A DNA stretch of 64,000 nucleotides. Source: Mediterraneibacter faecis JCM 15917 (GTDB taxonomy: Bacteria; Bacillota; Clostridia; Lachnospirales; Lachnospiraceae). The position numbers and the translations under genes were made by a program. Shown here in pieces: positions 51,079 to 60,452 of the stretch. The stretch spans positions 372,001 to 436,000 of the forward strand of contig BBDW01000001.1 of the NCBI GenBank assembly GCA_001312505.1, written 5' to 3'. Numbering within the stretch: the stretch's first letter is position 1; every line of letters starts with the position of its first letter. Below the pieces are notes generated by a model. It searched no databases. It saw nothing but the letters and a program-made list of their open reading frames with translations, and was not told the DNA's origin.

Positions 51079-51546
51079 ATGAAAATAAGAGTAGCATTTG
51101 TATGTTGGGGGGGGAATATTTGCAGATCAACTTTAAGCGAAAGCGTGTTTACCTATAAGGTAAAAGAAAAAGGGTTGAGTGATCAGTTTGTAATAGACAG
51201 TTTTGCGACAAGCACAGAAGAAATCGGAAATCCACCGCATAGAGGTACAGTAAACAAACTAAAAGAGGTTGGAATTCCTTTAGTACCACATCGTGCAAAA
51301 CAGATTACATTTTCCGATTATGATAATTTCGATTATATCATAGGTATGGATTCGATTAATATAAAATATCTTAACCGCATGCTTAAAGGTGATCCGGACG
51401 GTAAGGTTTCTAAACTTTTAGATTACACATCACGGAAAGGCGCTGATATCGCAGATCCCTGGTATACTGGGAATTTTGATGCAACTTACAGAGACGTAAA
51501 TGAAGGATGCGACGCTTTATTGGCTTATATTTTAGAGCAAAAATAA
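51079..51546 (+). CDS. Low-molecular-weight protein-tyrosine phosphatase
   Basis: A 156-residue phosphatase of the LMW-PTP/arsenate-reductase fold. The P-loop reads CWGGNICRS and the general-acid region DIADPWYTGNFDATYRD is at the C-terminal side. The family signature is Cys, five residues, then Arg-Ser; here six residues lie between because a run of eight G at 51107-51114 encodes two Gly. With one Gly removed the loop is normal. I chose the ATG at 51079, with GAGGT upstream; an ATG at 51067 is in frame. The target protein is unknown. Confidence 0.92.
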   Translation: MKIRVAFVCWGGNICRSTLSESVFTYKVKEKGLSDQFVIDSFATSTEEIGNPPHRGTVNKLKEVGIPLVPHRAKQITFSDYDNFDYIIGMDSINIKYLNRMLKGDPDGKVSKLLDYTSRKGADIADPWYTGNFDATYRDVNEGCDALLAYILEQK

Positions 51547-51548
51547 TC

Positions 51549-51571
51549 GAGGGGGGCAGATTTTGCTCCCT
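51549..51571. terminator. Terminator between convergent genes
   Basis: GAGGG...GCA and TGCTCCCTC form a short hairpin directly after the phosphatase stop, followed by T-rich sequence; the arm contains a run of six G at 51551-51556. It lies between that gene and the convergent gene ending at 51588. Confidence 0.65.
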
Positions 51572-51587
51572 CTTATCTATTCCACTT

Positions 51588-51872
51588 TTATTTAATATCT
51601 AATCCAAATCTGTAAATCTCACTGATCCTGGCCTGTGCCTGTTCAGATTCTTTTTTCTTGATAAGCTCGTTACGGTCACTTAAAATAGCAAGCATTTCAT
51701 CCACAACTTCTACATCCGGCAAATCAGAATAATGGGATAAATATCCGATCATCCTTGTTGCTGTATAATCGGTATTCAGATTTCTGGTGACAAGATCACA
51801 TAAATTCTCCGGGTAACCTCGTTCCATCATCAGATTGTAGAGCTGCATGCTGATTTCTGTTCTTGGTTTCAT
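51588..51872 (-). CDS. Small hypothetical protein
   Basis: A 94-residue acidic, helical protein starting MKPRTEISMQLYNLMMERGY, with no cysteines beyond one, no membrane segment and no motif I recognise. AAAAGGAG lies before the ATG at 51872, which supports translation. It ends in a charged helix (NELIKKKESEQAQARISEIY). It is a single gene, facing the phosphatase gene, at the left edge of the GC-richer block. Function unknown. Confidence 0.7.
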   Translation of the reverse strand: MKPRTEISMQLYNLMMERGYPENLCDLVTRNLNTDYTATRMIGYLSHYSDLPDVEVVDEMLAILSDRNELIKKKESEQAQARISEIYRFGLDIK

Positions 51873-52057
51873 GGGTGTTCTCCTTTTTTGTTGTAACCAT
51901 TCTATCATGTTACGTCCAAAAAATCATCTATATTTACATGTAATATCTGCATAAAATCCCGTGGGTTATTTTCTAACCGTCTATGCCTTCCAACCCTTGG
52001 TTTAACAGTTATTGAGCATCTCTTAATTGCTCTACAACGCTGCATTTTGCTGCATTG
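51873..52057. other. Junction between native sequence and the GC-richer block
   Basis: A 185-base stretch without a gene. Composition changes from AT-rich to mixed, and a near-repeat CTGCATTTTGCTGCATTGTC occurs at about 52041. It marks the point where the acquired-looking ABC transporter block begins, but I find no integrase, no repeat copy at the other end and no tRNA, so no attachment site is claimed. Confidence 0.3.
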
Positions 52058-54686
52058 TCATACATCATGCAGGGGGATCAGCAACCCCCCCAGCAGAAGA
52101 AATACCGGAATTGTCAGCAGGACAGGCAGAACGGTGAACTGATACTCAAAGAACCAGAACATACTGCCCAGCATTTTCCCTGCAAGAGGTCCCACCGCCA
52201 GCGACAGAATAAAGGCCGCCGCTACGGAAGACATTGCGTAAAACAATCCTTCGTAGATCAGCATGGTTTTGAGCTGCCGGTTTGTCATTCCTACAGCCTG
52301 AAGCACAGCAAATTCACGGCGGCGGGAAAGAATACCGGTCATCATGGCGTTGAAGAAATTTAAGAGTCCCACCAGCCAATGATAGTACAGAGGATACCAC
52401 CGATCAGAAGGAACATCTGTCGGAACTGAGCGAACTCAGAGCGAGCCGTAGCTTTGCTTTCATACATCAAGGGCGAAAACTCACCGGCAGTGAGCATCGA
52501 TAGATATTGTTCTGCTTCGGCCTCGTCAGCTTCGTCCGCTGTGTCGAACAGGTAGAGCATCGGAATGGTCGCACCACCGCTGTCCCTCTGTGCGGTGTCC
52601 ACAGACAAAACTGCATCATAGCCATCACCACCATAACGATAACCCATGGAATACGGAAGTTCTACCAAAGCGCATACCGTGTACTCTACATCTCTGGCTC
52701 CATACAATTTTGCCTGAAGGTACTCCTCCGGTGTATCTTCGGTGCAGAGTTCTCCGGTGCGGCTGTCGATATATTTCACATCATCCGCATAGGTAGCCGT
52801 GATCGTGTCTCCAACCTCGGGGTAGTATTCAGGATTGGGCAGATTGCCGTAATCATCCAAAGAAACCGCAATGGCAATGGCGTTATTGTCCGGCTTCAAC
52901 ATAGGAGAAATATCTCCATCAAACACTTGCAGCTTGTCAAACAGGCTGTTATCCAGAGCCTCGATTCTGCTATCTCCCATCACCATATTGCCCCCGGTGC
53001 TCCATGCGGCTCATATGGCTGTCCACCTGCTCAGCACTTTCGAACAATGCATAGTCCTGCCGCAGAGCATCCTCCGTCATCCACAGATATGCGGGTTTTC
53101 GCACAGCATATCCCGTGCCGGAAAGACTGGCCTTTGTGTTTGCTGCGATCTCTCCGATCTGTTCTGGCGTGATGAATTCATCTGCCGGGTTGTAGCGGAA
53201 ATAGTCGGGCGTGCTGACGATAAAATCGGCGCAGGTCATGCTGGACACATACTTCTCCATGCTGAAGCCGCCCACAAAGGCACACAGCGCATTGAACAGC
53301 GTCACCGACAGTGCCAGAGACAACACCACCAGCACCGTCTTTTTCTTGTTTCGTCCCAGATTGGCAAAGGCCATCTGATGGAGCTTGGCCCCCCCCGGGT
53401 GCTGCGCTGTTTTTTCTTAGTCTGCATTGCATCCGTATATTTGATAGCCTCTACCGGAGAGACCTTGGCTGCCATTTTTCCAGGCTTGGAACAGGACAAG
53501 AGCACCGTCAACAGGGCAAACAGCATGGAACCAAGGAAGATCACAGGCGAAGTGCTGATGGTGGTGATGCCTGCATCCAACTGGGTGGAGCGCAAGACAA
53601 CAGGCATCAGAACAGCACCGATGCCGTAGCCCAGTAGCAGCCCCCCCGCCGGAATGCCGATCAGACAAAGCAGAAGTGCCTGCTGGCGAATGATGCGTTT
53701 GAGCTGCCGGGGGGGCGTTGTGCCAATGGTTTTCAGGAGTCCGTAAAACCGGATATCCCCCCCTGCAACAGAGATCTGAAAAATGTTATAGATGATAAGA
53801 TACCCCCGTGAAAATCACCAGCAGCAAAAAAGCTGCTATGGCGACCATCAGCTCTGGATCGAGCTGCGACTCCAGCTGGGATGAGGTATATCCCCAATTG
53901 ACGCCGATTCGGACGCTGTTGGGATCGGTATAGCTGTCCCATGTGTAACCAAGATCGGTATCCACCTGCTCCATCTGCCCTTGAATGTTTGTGCCGGAAA
54001 CCAGCATGACATTCAAATCGGTGCGGAAAGGCTGTAAACCTGTTTTCACTGCCTGCGCTTCGATGTCATCTGCGTAATCACGGCTGATGTTGATGTAATG
54101 AACAGGCATTAGTTCATCATAGTCCCAATAGCCCACCAGCGTAAAGGTATCTGTTACAGTAAAGGCGGTTTGATCCTTGTCCGTAATGGAATAGGAAACC
54201 GTGACCTCGGCGCCCAGCTCCGGCGTTACGCCAAGCAGCTGCAACGCTGCCGTATCCATGGCTACCTCTTTGCCGCTTTCGGGCATCCGTCCGGTAGTAG
54301 GGGGGGTTGCATAGCTCCATTTAGTGCAGTTGGCATCCATGTAGCTGATCTCTGCCGGTATTTTGGCAAAGACCCCCCCTCCGCAGTGATACCGATTACC
54401 TTCCGTACCCCCCCGTAGCCTTCACCTTTGGGTGGGCAGCGATGCGTTCCGCCTGCTCGGGGGAAACATCCTTAAAGGTGCCATGCGCATAGCCGCCTAC
54501 CTGCCGAAACTGGTAGGTTTCATAACTGGCGTTCAATGACAAGACAATGGTGAACATGGAAGTAAATAACAGCGTGGTCAGCGCAATAGCAAAAATTGCA
54601 ATCAGATTGCGGCGCCGATTTGCATAAAGAGATTTTAAGCTGAGCTTTCGAATACATTTTCTGTTTTTAACATTCATCGTAGCCAC
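52058..54686 (-). CDS. MacB/FtsX-type ABC transporter permease (multiple apparent frameshifts)
   Basis: One gene of about 870 residues in at least six frame segments. The N-terminus is KLSLKSLYANRRRNLIAIFA with a first membrane segment; external domains follow (MDANCTKWSY, RIGVNWGYTS); a middle FtsX unit has SVEAIKYTDAMQTKKKQRS and MAFANLGRNKKKTVLVVLSL; the last FtsX unit ends AGKMLGSMFWFFEYQF. Breaks coincide with G/C runs at 54408, 54373, 53803 and 53389; runs at 54300, 53757, 53709, 53641 and 52085 keep frame. Such permeases with a single ATPase and a BceRS-like kinase/regulator pair often deal with antimicrobial peptides. The true sequence needs checking before any claim of inactivation. 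Confidence 0.8.
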
Positions 54687-54692
54687 CTCCCG

Positions 54693-55364
54693 TTAGTTCT
54701 CGGAGACGATCCGACCATCTTCGATACGGATAATGCGGTCTGCCATCTGCGCAATTTCTTCGTTGTGAGTGATCATTACGATTGTCTGGGCGAATTTTTG
54801 ACTTGTGACTTTCAAAAGACTCAATACATCCTGGCTGGTTTTGGAATCCAGATTACCTGTCGGTTCATCTGCCAGAATGATAGCGGGTGCTGCCGCCAAA
54901 GCACGGGCGATTGCCACACGCTGCTGCTGACCGCCTGAGAGCTGATTTGGCAGCGCATCCAAGCGGTCGCTCAGTCCAAGCGTCTGCACGATCTGCTGCA
55001 CAAAATTCTTGTTTACCTTTCCACCATCCAGTTCAATGGGTAAAATGATATTTTCATATACATTCAGCACCGGAACAAGATTGTAGCTCTGAAATACAAA
55101 GCCGATTTTTCTGCGGCGGAAGATGGTCAGCGCTTCCTCCTTCAGGGAGAAAATATCCTGTCCGTCCACCATGACCGTACCGCTTGTAGGGCGATCCAGC
55201 CCGCCCAGCATGTGCAGCAACGTGGACTTTCCGGAGCCGGACGTGCCGACAATTGCAACAAATTTGCCCTTCTTCACACTTAAATCAACTCCATCCAACG
55301 CATGAACTGCGTTATTGCCGGAGCCATAAATCTTTTTCAGGTCTTTTGCCTGTAAAACTTCCAT
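54693..55364 (-). CDS. ABC transporter ATP-binding protein (MacB/LolD-like)
   Basis: A 223-residue ATPase with Walker [20 protein letters not shown] near residue 36, Q-loop [20 protein letters not shown], signature [19 protein letters not shown], and Walker [21 protein letters not shown]. This class partners FtsX-type permeases in lipoprotein release, cell division or peptide resistance. The permease is encoded six bases downstream. GGAGG lies before the ATG. Codon use is more GC-rich than in the flanking housekeeping genes, which suggests acquisition with its neighbours. Confidence 0.94.
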   Translation of the reverse strand: MEVLQAKDLKKIYGSGNNAVHALDGVDLSVKKGKFVAIVGTSGSGKSTLLHMLGGLDRPTSGTVMVDGQDIFSLKEEALTIFRRRKIGFVFQSYNLVPVLNVYENIILPIELDGGKVNKNFVQQIVQTLGLSDRLDALPNQLSGGQQQRVAIARALAAAPAIILADEPTGNLDSKTSQDVLSLLKVTSQKFAQTIVMITHNEEIAQMADRIIRIEDGRIVSEN

Positions 55365-55382
55365 AAATGAGTACCTCCATGA

Positions 55383-55427
55383 AAAAATCTGTATGTATGA
55401 AAGGAAATGATCCTTTTACACATACAG
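55383..55427 (-). promoter_or_regulatory. Inverted repeat with T-run ahead of the ABC genes
   Basis: Sixteen-base arms CTGTATGTGTAAAAGG and CCTTTCATACATACAG pair with one mismatch; on the minus strand ATTTTTT follows and then the ribosome-binding site of the ATPase gene. It has the form of an intrinsic terminator or attenuator between the kinase and transporter genes, so transporter expression may be limited or switched independently of the sensor genes. Confidence 0.6.
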
Positions 55428-55499
55428 ATTATCGCATAGGATTCTTTCCACATTCTTGCGAGTGCGCAAAAAAATCTAACAGTTTTGAAAGAATTGTTG

Positions 55500-56402
55500 T
55501 TATTTCGGCAGAAATATGGAAAACACACTTCCTTTTCCCGGAACGGAAGCAACCTTGATATAACCGCCCTCGCCGGATATGATCTGTCGGGCAAGATATA
55601 AGCCAATGCCCACACCTTCTTGTTTCTGCACACTATTTGAGCGGTAAAAGCGAGCAAATATCTTCGCTTGCTCACTTTCCGAAATGCCTGTGCCAGTATC
55701 CGATATATCGATCCTTGCAAACATTTCGTAACTTACGGCAGAAATCCTGATTGTGCCATGCTCCGTATATTTAATGGCATTGTCTACGATATTAGCCAGC
55801 GCTTCCGCTGTCCATTTGAAGTCGAATACAGCAAAAGCATCGGTATCCTGCAGTTGCAAAGACAATCCTTTTTCAGAAGCCTTGGCGGTATATTGTTCTA
55901 CTACGCTTTCAAGCAGTGGCTGTAGCGCTGCTTGCTGAGGGGGGGCAAGTGAAATGATCCCGTTTTCCAGTCTGGAAAGCTTTACGAGAGAATCGATCAA
56001 AAATCGCAGCTTTTCCGATTGTTTGTACAGCGCCTCGACATTTGCCTTCGCCGATACAGGCAGCGCTTCCTCCATTAAAAGCTCGCTGTATAACAGCAGA
56101 TTTGCTATCGGCGTTTTCGTCTGGTGGGAAATGTCCGCAATCAAGGATTTGATTTTGTCTTTTTCCTGCGCTACATTTCGAGAAGATGCTTCTGCGGCAG
56201 AACGATAGTGTGCAAACTTTGTTTCTAAAGCAGACAGCCGGCTTTCATCAAAATTGGTTTCAGAAAAGGAGCCGGTCATGGCAGCATCCAGCATCCTTTC
56301 GATTTCTTCCATCGTTTTTCTGGTCTTTCTCCGCTCCCATAATACAACAGCTACCGCCACCAGAAAACACAGCAGTATGATCACAATGCCGGTTCTATTC
56401 AT
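55500..56402 (-). CDS. Sensor histidine kinase
   Basis: A 300-residue kinase with a single N-terminal membrane segment (IVIILLCFLVAVAVVLW) and almost no external domain. The dimerisation box has LIADISHQTKTPIANLLLYS (His near residue 93); the ATPase has NIVDNAIKYTEHGTIRIS, ISDTGTGIS and GVGIGLYLARQIISGEGGYI. A seven-base run at 55939-55945 adds one Pro in LAPPQQ. The lack of a sensory domain suggests it takes its signal from the ABC transporter, as BceS-type kinases do; this is inference. Its start overlaps the regulator's stop. Confidence 0.92.
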   Translation of the reverse strand: MNRTGIVIILLCFLVAVAVVLWERRKTRKTMEEIERMLDAAMTGSFSETNFDESRLSALETKFAHYRSAAEASSRNVAQEKDKIKSLIADISHQTKTPIANLLLYSELLMEEALPVSAKANVEALYKQSEKLRFLIDSLVKLSRLENGIISLAPPQQAALQPLLESVVEQYTAKASEKGLSLQLQDTDAFAVFDFKWTAEALANIVDNAIKYTEHGTIRISAVSYEMFARIDISDTGTGISESEQAKIFARFYRSNSVQKQEGVGIGLYLARQIISGEGGYIKVASVPGKGSVFSIFLPK

Positions 56403-57105
56403 CTTTTGTCACCCAGCTATAACCGATTCCATAGACGGTTTTAATGTATTTCTGTGCACCAAGCTTATCCCTCAGACGCTTGATCGTAACAGACAAAGCA
56501 TTTTCATCCACATATTCTGCGCCATCTGTCCAAATCCGGTCTACAAGGTCTCCACGTGCCATGGTTCGACCTCGGTTTTCAACAAGCAGGCGCAGTAATT
56601 TTTGTTCTGTTTTACTCAATTCCACTTTTGAATCTCCCGCATAAAAGGTCATCGCCTCAAAGTCAAATTGAAAAAGATCAATACAAATCGGCGCATTTTT
56701 ATGGTTTGACGCTTGCTTTCGCAGTTGGGTATTCACCCTTGCCCGCAAAACCGAAAGAGAAAAGGGCTTGGTAATGTAATCATCAGCGCCTCTCTCCAAT
56801 CCGTCTACGATGTCCAAATCAGTATCATTGGCAGTCAGCAGAATAACAGGAATCCCGGGCGTGTTTTCCTTGATCTCCCGGAGCAGCTCAAGCCCACTGC
56901 CATCCGGCAGATTAATATCCAACAGGATCAGGGATACACCGCCGCAAAGTAGCTGCTCCTTCGCCGTTTTTAGGTCTTGACAGGAAATGATCTGCCGAGC
57001 ATCTGCTTTCAGTGCTTTGCATAACCCTTGATTCAAACCGATATCATCTTCAACAATCAGTAATTGCTCCATATATCTCACTCCCATTTTTTCTATATCT
57101 ATCAT
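56395..57105 (-). CDS. OmpR/PhoB-family response regulator
   Basis: A 225-236-residue regulator. The receiver domain has LLIVEDDIGLNQGLCKAL, the acceptor region SLILLDINLPDGSGLELL, and TKPFSLSVLRARV; the winged-helix output domain has VELSKTEQKLLRLLVENRG and VTIKRLRDKLGAQKYIKTVY. The ATG at 57105 has AAGGAGG and overlaps the stop of the small upstream gene; the ATG at 57072 (MEQLLIVEDD) also has a site and gives the usual family length, so either may be used. It is coupled to the kinase and probably controls the ABC genes. Confidence 0.93.
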   Translation of the reverse strand: MIDIEKMGVRYMEQLLIVEDDIGLNQGLCKALKADARQIISCQDLKTAKEQLLCGGVSLILLDINLPDGSGLELLREIKENTPGIPVILLTANDTDLDIVDGLERGADDYITKPFSLSVLRARVNTQLRKQASNHKNAPICIDLFQFDFEAMTFYAGDSKVELSKTEQKLLRLLVENRGRTMARGDLVDRIWTDGAEYVDENALSVTIKRLRDKLGAQKYIKTVYGIGYSWVTKDE

Positions 57106-57308
57106 TCGCTCCTCCTTATTATCAGAGCTATTTCAGCCATAATATTCTTTAAATACTCTTTTATCTGTCCCTGTTTTTCCTGAATACGCTCAAGAATTAC
57201 TTTTTCCGCATTAGTAACAGCAACAAGACCAAACAACTCAGAAAGCGGCTGATGATTTATCTGTTTTTCCAGTTTTTCAGATACCTGTTCAACTTTATCA
57301 TTTGTCAA
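57102..57308 (-). CDS. Short reading frame upstream of the response regulator
   Basis: Up to 68 residues, mainly helical, with LFGLVAVTNAEKVILERIQE and a C-terminal IMAEIALIIRR. Its stop overlaps the regulator's ATG in an AAGGAGG context, so translation of the two may be linked. There is no ATG at its start: the frame opens at a TTG with no ribosome-binding site, 28 bases after the fic stop. It may be the truncated 3' end of a gene lost when the block was joined here. No family recognised. Confidence 0.45.
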   Translation of the reverse strand: MTNDKVEQVSEKLEKQINHQPLSELFGLVAVTNAEKVILERIQEKQGQIKEYLKNIMAEIALIIRRSE

Positions 57309-57336
57309 AGCGCAAATTTTTCACTTTGGATCACGT

Positions 57337-58227
57337 TTAATATGCAATTCTAAAATAATCCAAATACGCCTTATACTTATCCTGTGCGGTCAGACAGGTA
57401 TCTGTCAAATAACCTTTCTCATTGTTCCACTCTTTCAGTCCACGGTAGTAGAACATCTTCAGATTGTCCTCGATAATGAACGGCACGATATTATATTTCA
57501 GACATTCCTTAAACATAATCAATCTGCCTACACGGCCGTTTCCATCCTGGAACGGATGGATTCTCTCAAACTTCACATGGAAGTCGAGGATATCTTCAAA
57601 AGTCTTTTCTTCTTTTCCGTTGTACTCTGTAAGCAGCGCTTTCATTTTATCTGCAACTTCTTCCGGAAGTGCAGTATCCATGCCACCGACTTCATTCGGC
57701 ATCTTTTTATAATCGCCTACAGCAAACCAATCTTTTCTGGAATTACTGGTACCGCTCTTCAAGATCAGATGAAGTTCTTTGATAAACTTCTCTGTCAGAG
57801 CTGCCTTTGCATTATCAATAATCATATCAATACACCGGAAGTGATTTGCTGTTTCAATCACATCGTCCACATTCAGCACATCTTTTTCTACACCGATGGT
57901 GTTGGTTTCAAAGATATATCTGGTCTGATCGTGGGTCAGGCGGCTGCCTTCAATATGATTGGAGTTATATGTTAAGTCAATCTGTGTCTTATGGTAAATA
58001 CCACCGGAATACATACTTGCCTTCTGCTCCTGTAGAATATCCAGCAATATAATTGGCTGCTCTTTCTTTTTATTGGAACGCTCCGGCTTCTCTGCATTCT
58101 CAGGAATGTTCCAGGTCTTGCCGGTAAGAAATGCACCGTTTACGCGTCCATGGGCACAGTAATTTCTAACACTGCGCTCGGACACATCCCACTTTTTCGC
58201 TATTTCAGTAACTGAAAGATATCGCAT
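57337..58227 (-). CDS. Fic-domain protein with N-terminal helix-turn-helix
   Basis: Fic enzymes usually transfer AMP to a target hydroxyl. The 296-residue protein has an N-terminal helix-turn-helix (TEIAKKWDVSERSVRNYC, residues 6-23), then a Fic domain with the catalytic motif HPFQDGNGRVGRLI near residue 225. The inhibitory motif form S-x-x-x-E-G is present as SNHIEGSRL near residue 88, before the Fic core, so activity should be held in check by its own helix. Such HTH-Fic proteins are often single genes in accessory regions; no antitoxin gene is seen. Confidence 0.9.
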   Translation of the reverse strand: MRYLSVTEIAKKWDVSERSVRNYCAHGRVNGAFLTGKTWNIPENAEKPERSNKKKEQPIILLDILQEQKASMYSGGIYHKTQIDLTYNSNHIEGSRLTHDQTRYIFETNTIGVEKDVLNVDDVIETANHFRCIDMIIDNAKAALTEKFIKELHLILKSGTSNSRKDWFAVGDYKKMPNEVGGMDTALPEEVADKMKALLTEYNGKEEKTFEDILDFHVKFERIHPFQDGNGRVGRLIMFKECLKYNIVPFIIEDNLKMFYYRGLKEWNNEKGYLTDTCLTAQDKYKAYLDYFRIAY

Positions 58228-58261
58228 CTATGATCCTCCGCCATAAAATCTATCCAAAAAA

Positions 58262-58465
58262 CTACGTTAATCTATTACATAGTATATCACACCATCGGCA
58301 AAAATACCAACACATTCCAAGATCGATTTCTGCTCTTTTTGCCGACATAGGAAATGGCGCTTCCGGATATAGAAAGCCGGACTCCATCAAGAATTTATCA
58401 GCTGTAGCAAATCCTATGCCACGGCTTCCACCCGTAATGATTGCAACTTTGTCTTTTAATCTCAT
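58262..58465 (-). pseudogene. Truncated short-chain dehydrogenase/reductase remnant
   Basis: The first 26 codons are a classic SDR start, MRLKDKVAIITGGSRGIGFA with the nucleotide-binding GGSRGIG, preceded by GAGGAGG. After FLMES the similarity stops abruptly and the frame runs into unrelated residues (FPMSAKRAEIDLG, CWYFCRWCD). A normal SDR has about 250 residues, so about nine tenths is lost. The fic gene begins 35 bases further on, so the deletion may have created the fic promoter region. Confidence 0.75.
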
Positions 58466-58550
58466 TTAGACTACCTCCTCACTTAGTTTCTAGCTACATT
58501 ATAAGCAAAAGGTAGATTATTTTCTGTGATATCATCACAAAATATCGCAA

Positions 58551-58580
58551 TAAAAAACCCTGTTGCTCACGCACCAGAGT
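58551..58580 (-). terminator. Rho-independent terminator after rubredoxin
   Basis: On the minus strand ACTCTGGTGC and GCAACAGGGT pair at nine of ten positions around GTGA, followed by TTTTTT. It lies 40 bases past the rubredoxin stop at 58620. Confidence 0.8.
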
Positions 58581-58619
58581 TTTGGTTTATCCATCCGTAT
58601 TTAACACAAGATTAGGCTT

Positions 58620-58777
58620 CTATTCAACTTCTGAAAACTGATCTTTTCCAACATTACATAATGGGCATTCAAAATCTTCCGGAACATCCTCCCACTTTGT
58701 TCCTGGTGCAATACCACCATCAGGATAACCTTCCTCTTCATCATATTCCCATCCGCAAACGTCACATACATATTTCA
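58620..58777 (-). CDS. Rubredoxin
   Basis: A 52-residue one-iron electron carrier. Both iron-binding hooks are present: [19 protein letters not shown] at the start and [13 protein letters not shown] near the end, with the usual aromatic spacing. AAGGAGG precedes the ATG at 58777; an upstream in-frame extension lacks support. Rubredoxin donates electrons to rubrerythrin or superoxide reductase, and the rubrerythrin and PerR genes lie 1.1-2 kb away on the same strand. Confidence 0.95.
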
Positions 58778-58915
58778 TTAGTTTGTTCCTCCTTATAAAT
58801 ATATTAATACACAGCATATATTACTGTTGTATCTGAATTGTTTTGTAATCTTAGCATGAATATCAAGTGTTTTTAGCATTTCCAGAACCCATGAAGATTG
58901 CAGTATGCGTATACT

Positions 58916-59872
58916 TTATAATTCAATTGTCTCCATAATCTTTTTCAATGAATCTGCAGATTCCTTAAGCTTTAACGCTTCTTCGCCACTTAAATTAATA
59001 GGTATATCAGACTCAATACCATCTGCACCTACAATAGCTGGCATACTTAACGATACTCCGTCAATATCATATACTCCATGAATCATGTGTGATACAGGAA
59101 GTATTGATTTTTCATCTCTCATAATCACTTCGCAGATTCTTTTTACAGACATTGCAATTCCATAATAAGTAGCGTGCTTTTTGTTTATGATCTCATACGC
59201 ACTGTTCTTGACTGCTGTAGCTATTTCTGCCGTGTTTTCCTTGTGCTTATAATGTCCACGCATTTCACACATTTCACTTAATGGAACACCAGATACATTG
59301 GCTGATGACCATGCTACAACTTCGCTGTCTCCATGCTCACCTACTATAAATGCATGAACACTCCTGCTATCCACAGATAAATGCTCACCAAGCTTATATC
59401 TTAATCTGGCACTATCTAACACAGTACCCGATCCAATAACCCTGTTTTCTGGAAGTCCTGATAACTTTATGGCTACCTGAGTCAGGATATCTACCGGATT
59501 CGCAACTACAAGCATGATACCTGCAAAATTTCTCTTTGCTATTTCAGGAATGATTGACTTAAATATTGCTACATTTTTATTTACGAGATCAAGCCTTGTC
59601 TCTCCCGGTTTCTGTCCCGCTCCGGCAGATATGACAACAATTGCAGCATCAGCCACATCATCATAATCTCCGGCATATATTTTCATCGGACTCGCAAATG
59701 GAATACCATGACTGATATCCATCGCTTCTCCTTCTGCCTTGTTCTTATCTGCATCGATAAGGACAATCTCTGTAAACAAGCCACTCTGCATCAGAGCAAA
59801 TACCGATGCAGAACCAACAAAGCCACAGCCTATCATTACTGCTTTTTTTGAATTAATCACTTTCTTCTTCAT
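58916..59872 (-). CDS. ldh: L-lactate dehydrogenase
   Basis: NADH-dependent reduction of pyruvate to lactate. The 318-residue protein has the nucleotide-binding GCGFVGSASVFALMQSG near residue 16, the loop region GQKPGETRLDLVNKNV, VANPVDILT, the substrate-binding GSGTVLDSARLRYKLGEHL and the catalytic histidine in IVGEHGDSEVVAWS. The family includes malate dehydrogenases; the GQKPGETR loop with Gln at the selective position fits lactate. It starts 15 bases after the rubrerythrin stop, an unusual pairing that may place ldh under PerR-linked control. Confidence 0.93.
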   Translation of the reverse strand: MKKKVINSKKAVMIGCGFVGSASVFALMQSGLFTEIVLIDADKNKAEGEAMDISHGIPFASPMKIYAGDYDDVADAAIVVISAGAGQKPGETRLDLVNKNVAIFKSIIPEIAKRNFAGIMLVVANPVDILTQVAIKLSGLPENRVIGSGTVLDSARLRYKLGEHLSVDSRSVHAFIVGEHGDSEVVAWSSANVSGVPLSEMCEMRGHYKHKENTAEIATAVKNSAYEIINKKHATYYGIAMSVKRICEVIMRDEKSILPVSHMIHGVYDIDGVSLSMPAIVGADGIESDIPINLSGEEALKLKESADSLKKIMETIEL

Positions 59873-59887
59873 AATAATCTCATCTCC

Positions 59888-60429
59888 TTAATAATTCTCT
59901 TCATGTACTTCAAAATAGCTCTGTGGATGATTACATACCGGGCATACTTCAGGCGCCTTAGTTCCTACCACAATATGTCCGCAGTTACGGCATTCCCATA
60001 CCTTAACTTCGCTCTTTTCAAATACCTGTGCAGTTTCAATATTCTTAAGAAGTGCACGATATCTTTCCTCATGGTGCTTCTCAATCTCACCTACTGCCCT
60101 GAATTTTGCTGCAAGCTCAGGGAATCCTTCTTCCTCAGCTGTTTTAGCAAAGCCTTCATACATATCTGTCCACTCATAATTTTCGCCTTCTGCCGCTGCC
60201 GCCAGGTTTTCCTTTGTATCACCAATTCCTGCTAATTCCTTGAACCACATCTTTGCATGTTCTTTCTCATTATCTGCAGTCTTTAAAAACAATGCTGACA
60301 TCTGCTCGTAACCTTCCTTTTGCTACAGAAGCAAAAAAGGTATACTTATTTCTTGCCTGTGATTCCCCCTGCAAATGCCTCCTGTAAATTCTTCTCTGTC
60401 TGTGTTCCTGCATATTTGTTTGCTTCCAT
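59888..60429 (-). CDS. rbr: Rubrerythrin (apparent frameshifts)
   Basis: Rubrerythrin reduces hydrogen peroxide with a di-iron centre. NLQEAFAGE at the start, [35 protein letters not shown] and the C-terminal rubredoxin domain with [20 protein letters not shown] are all seen. The frame breaks at a run of five C at 60365-60369 (four gives [12 protein letters not shown]) and again near 60320, where two A are missing ([12 protein letters not shown]). I chose the ATG at 60429, which has GGAGG eight bases upstream. It sits between PerR and ldh. About 180 residues when joined. Confidence 0.88.
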
Positions 60430-60452
60430 CTCTTTTACCTCCGTTTTCTTTA

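Noticed and set aside
51873-52057. Attachment site of an integrative element
   Set aside because: Composition changes here, but there is no integrase gene, no matching repeat at the right edge near 57.3 kb and no tRNA.
52058-54686. The ABC permease as a pseudogene or as several small genes
   Set aside because: Every break falls on or near a G/C run, as in essential genes elsewhere, and the pieces join into one normal-length FtsX-type permease.
58523-58540. CRP-like site TGTGATATCATCACA upstream of the SDR remnant
   Set aside because: It has TGTGA and TCACA half-sites, but the spacing is five rather than six, no Crp-type gene is present, and the gene it would control is truncated.
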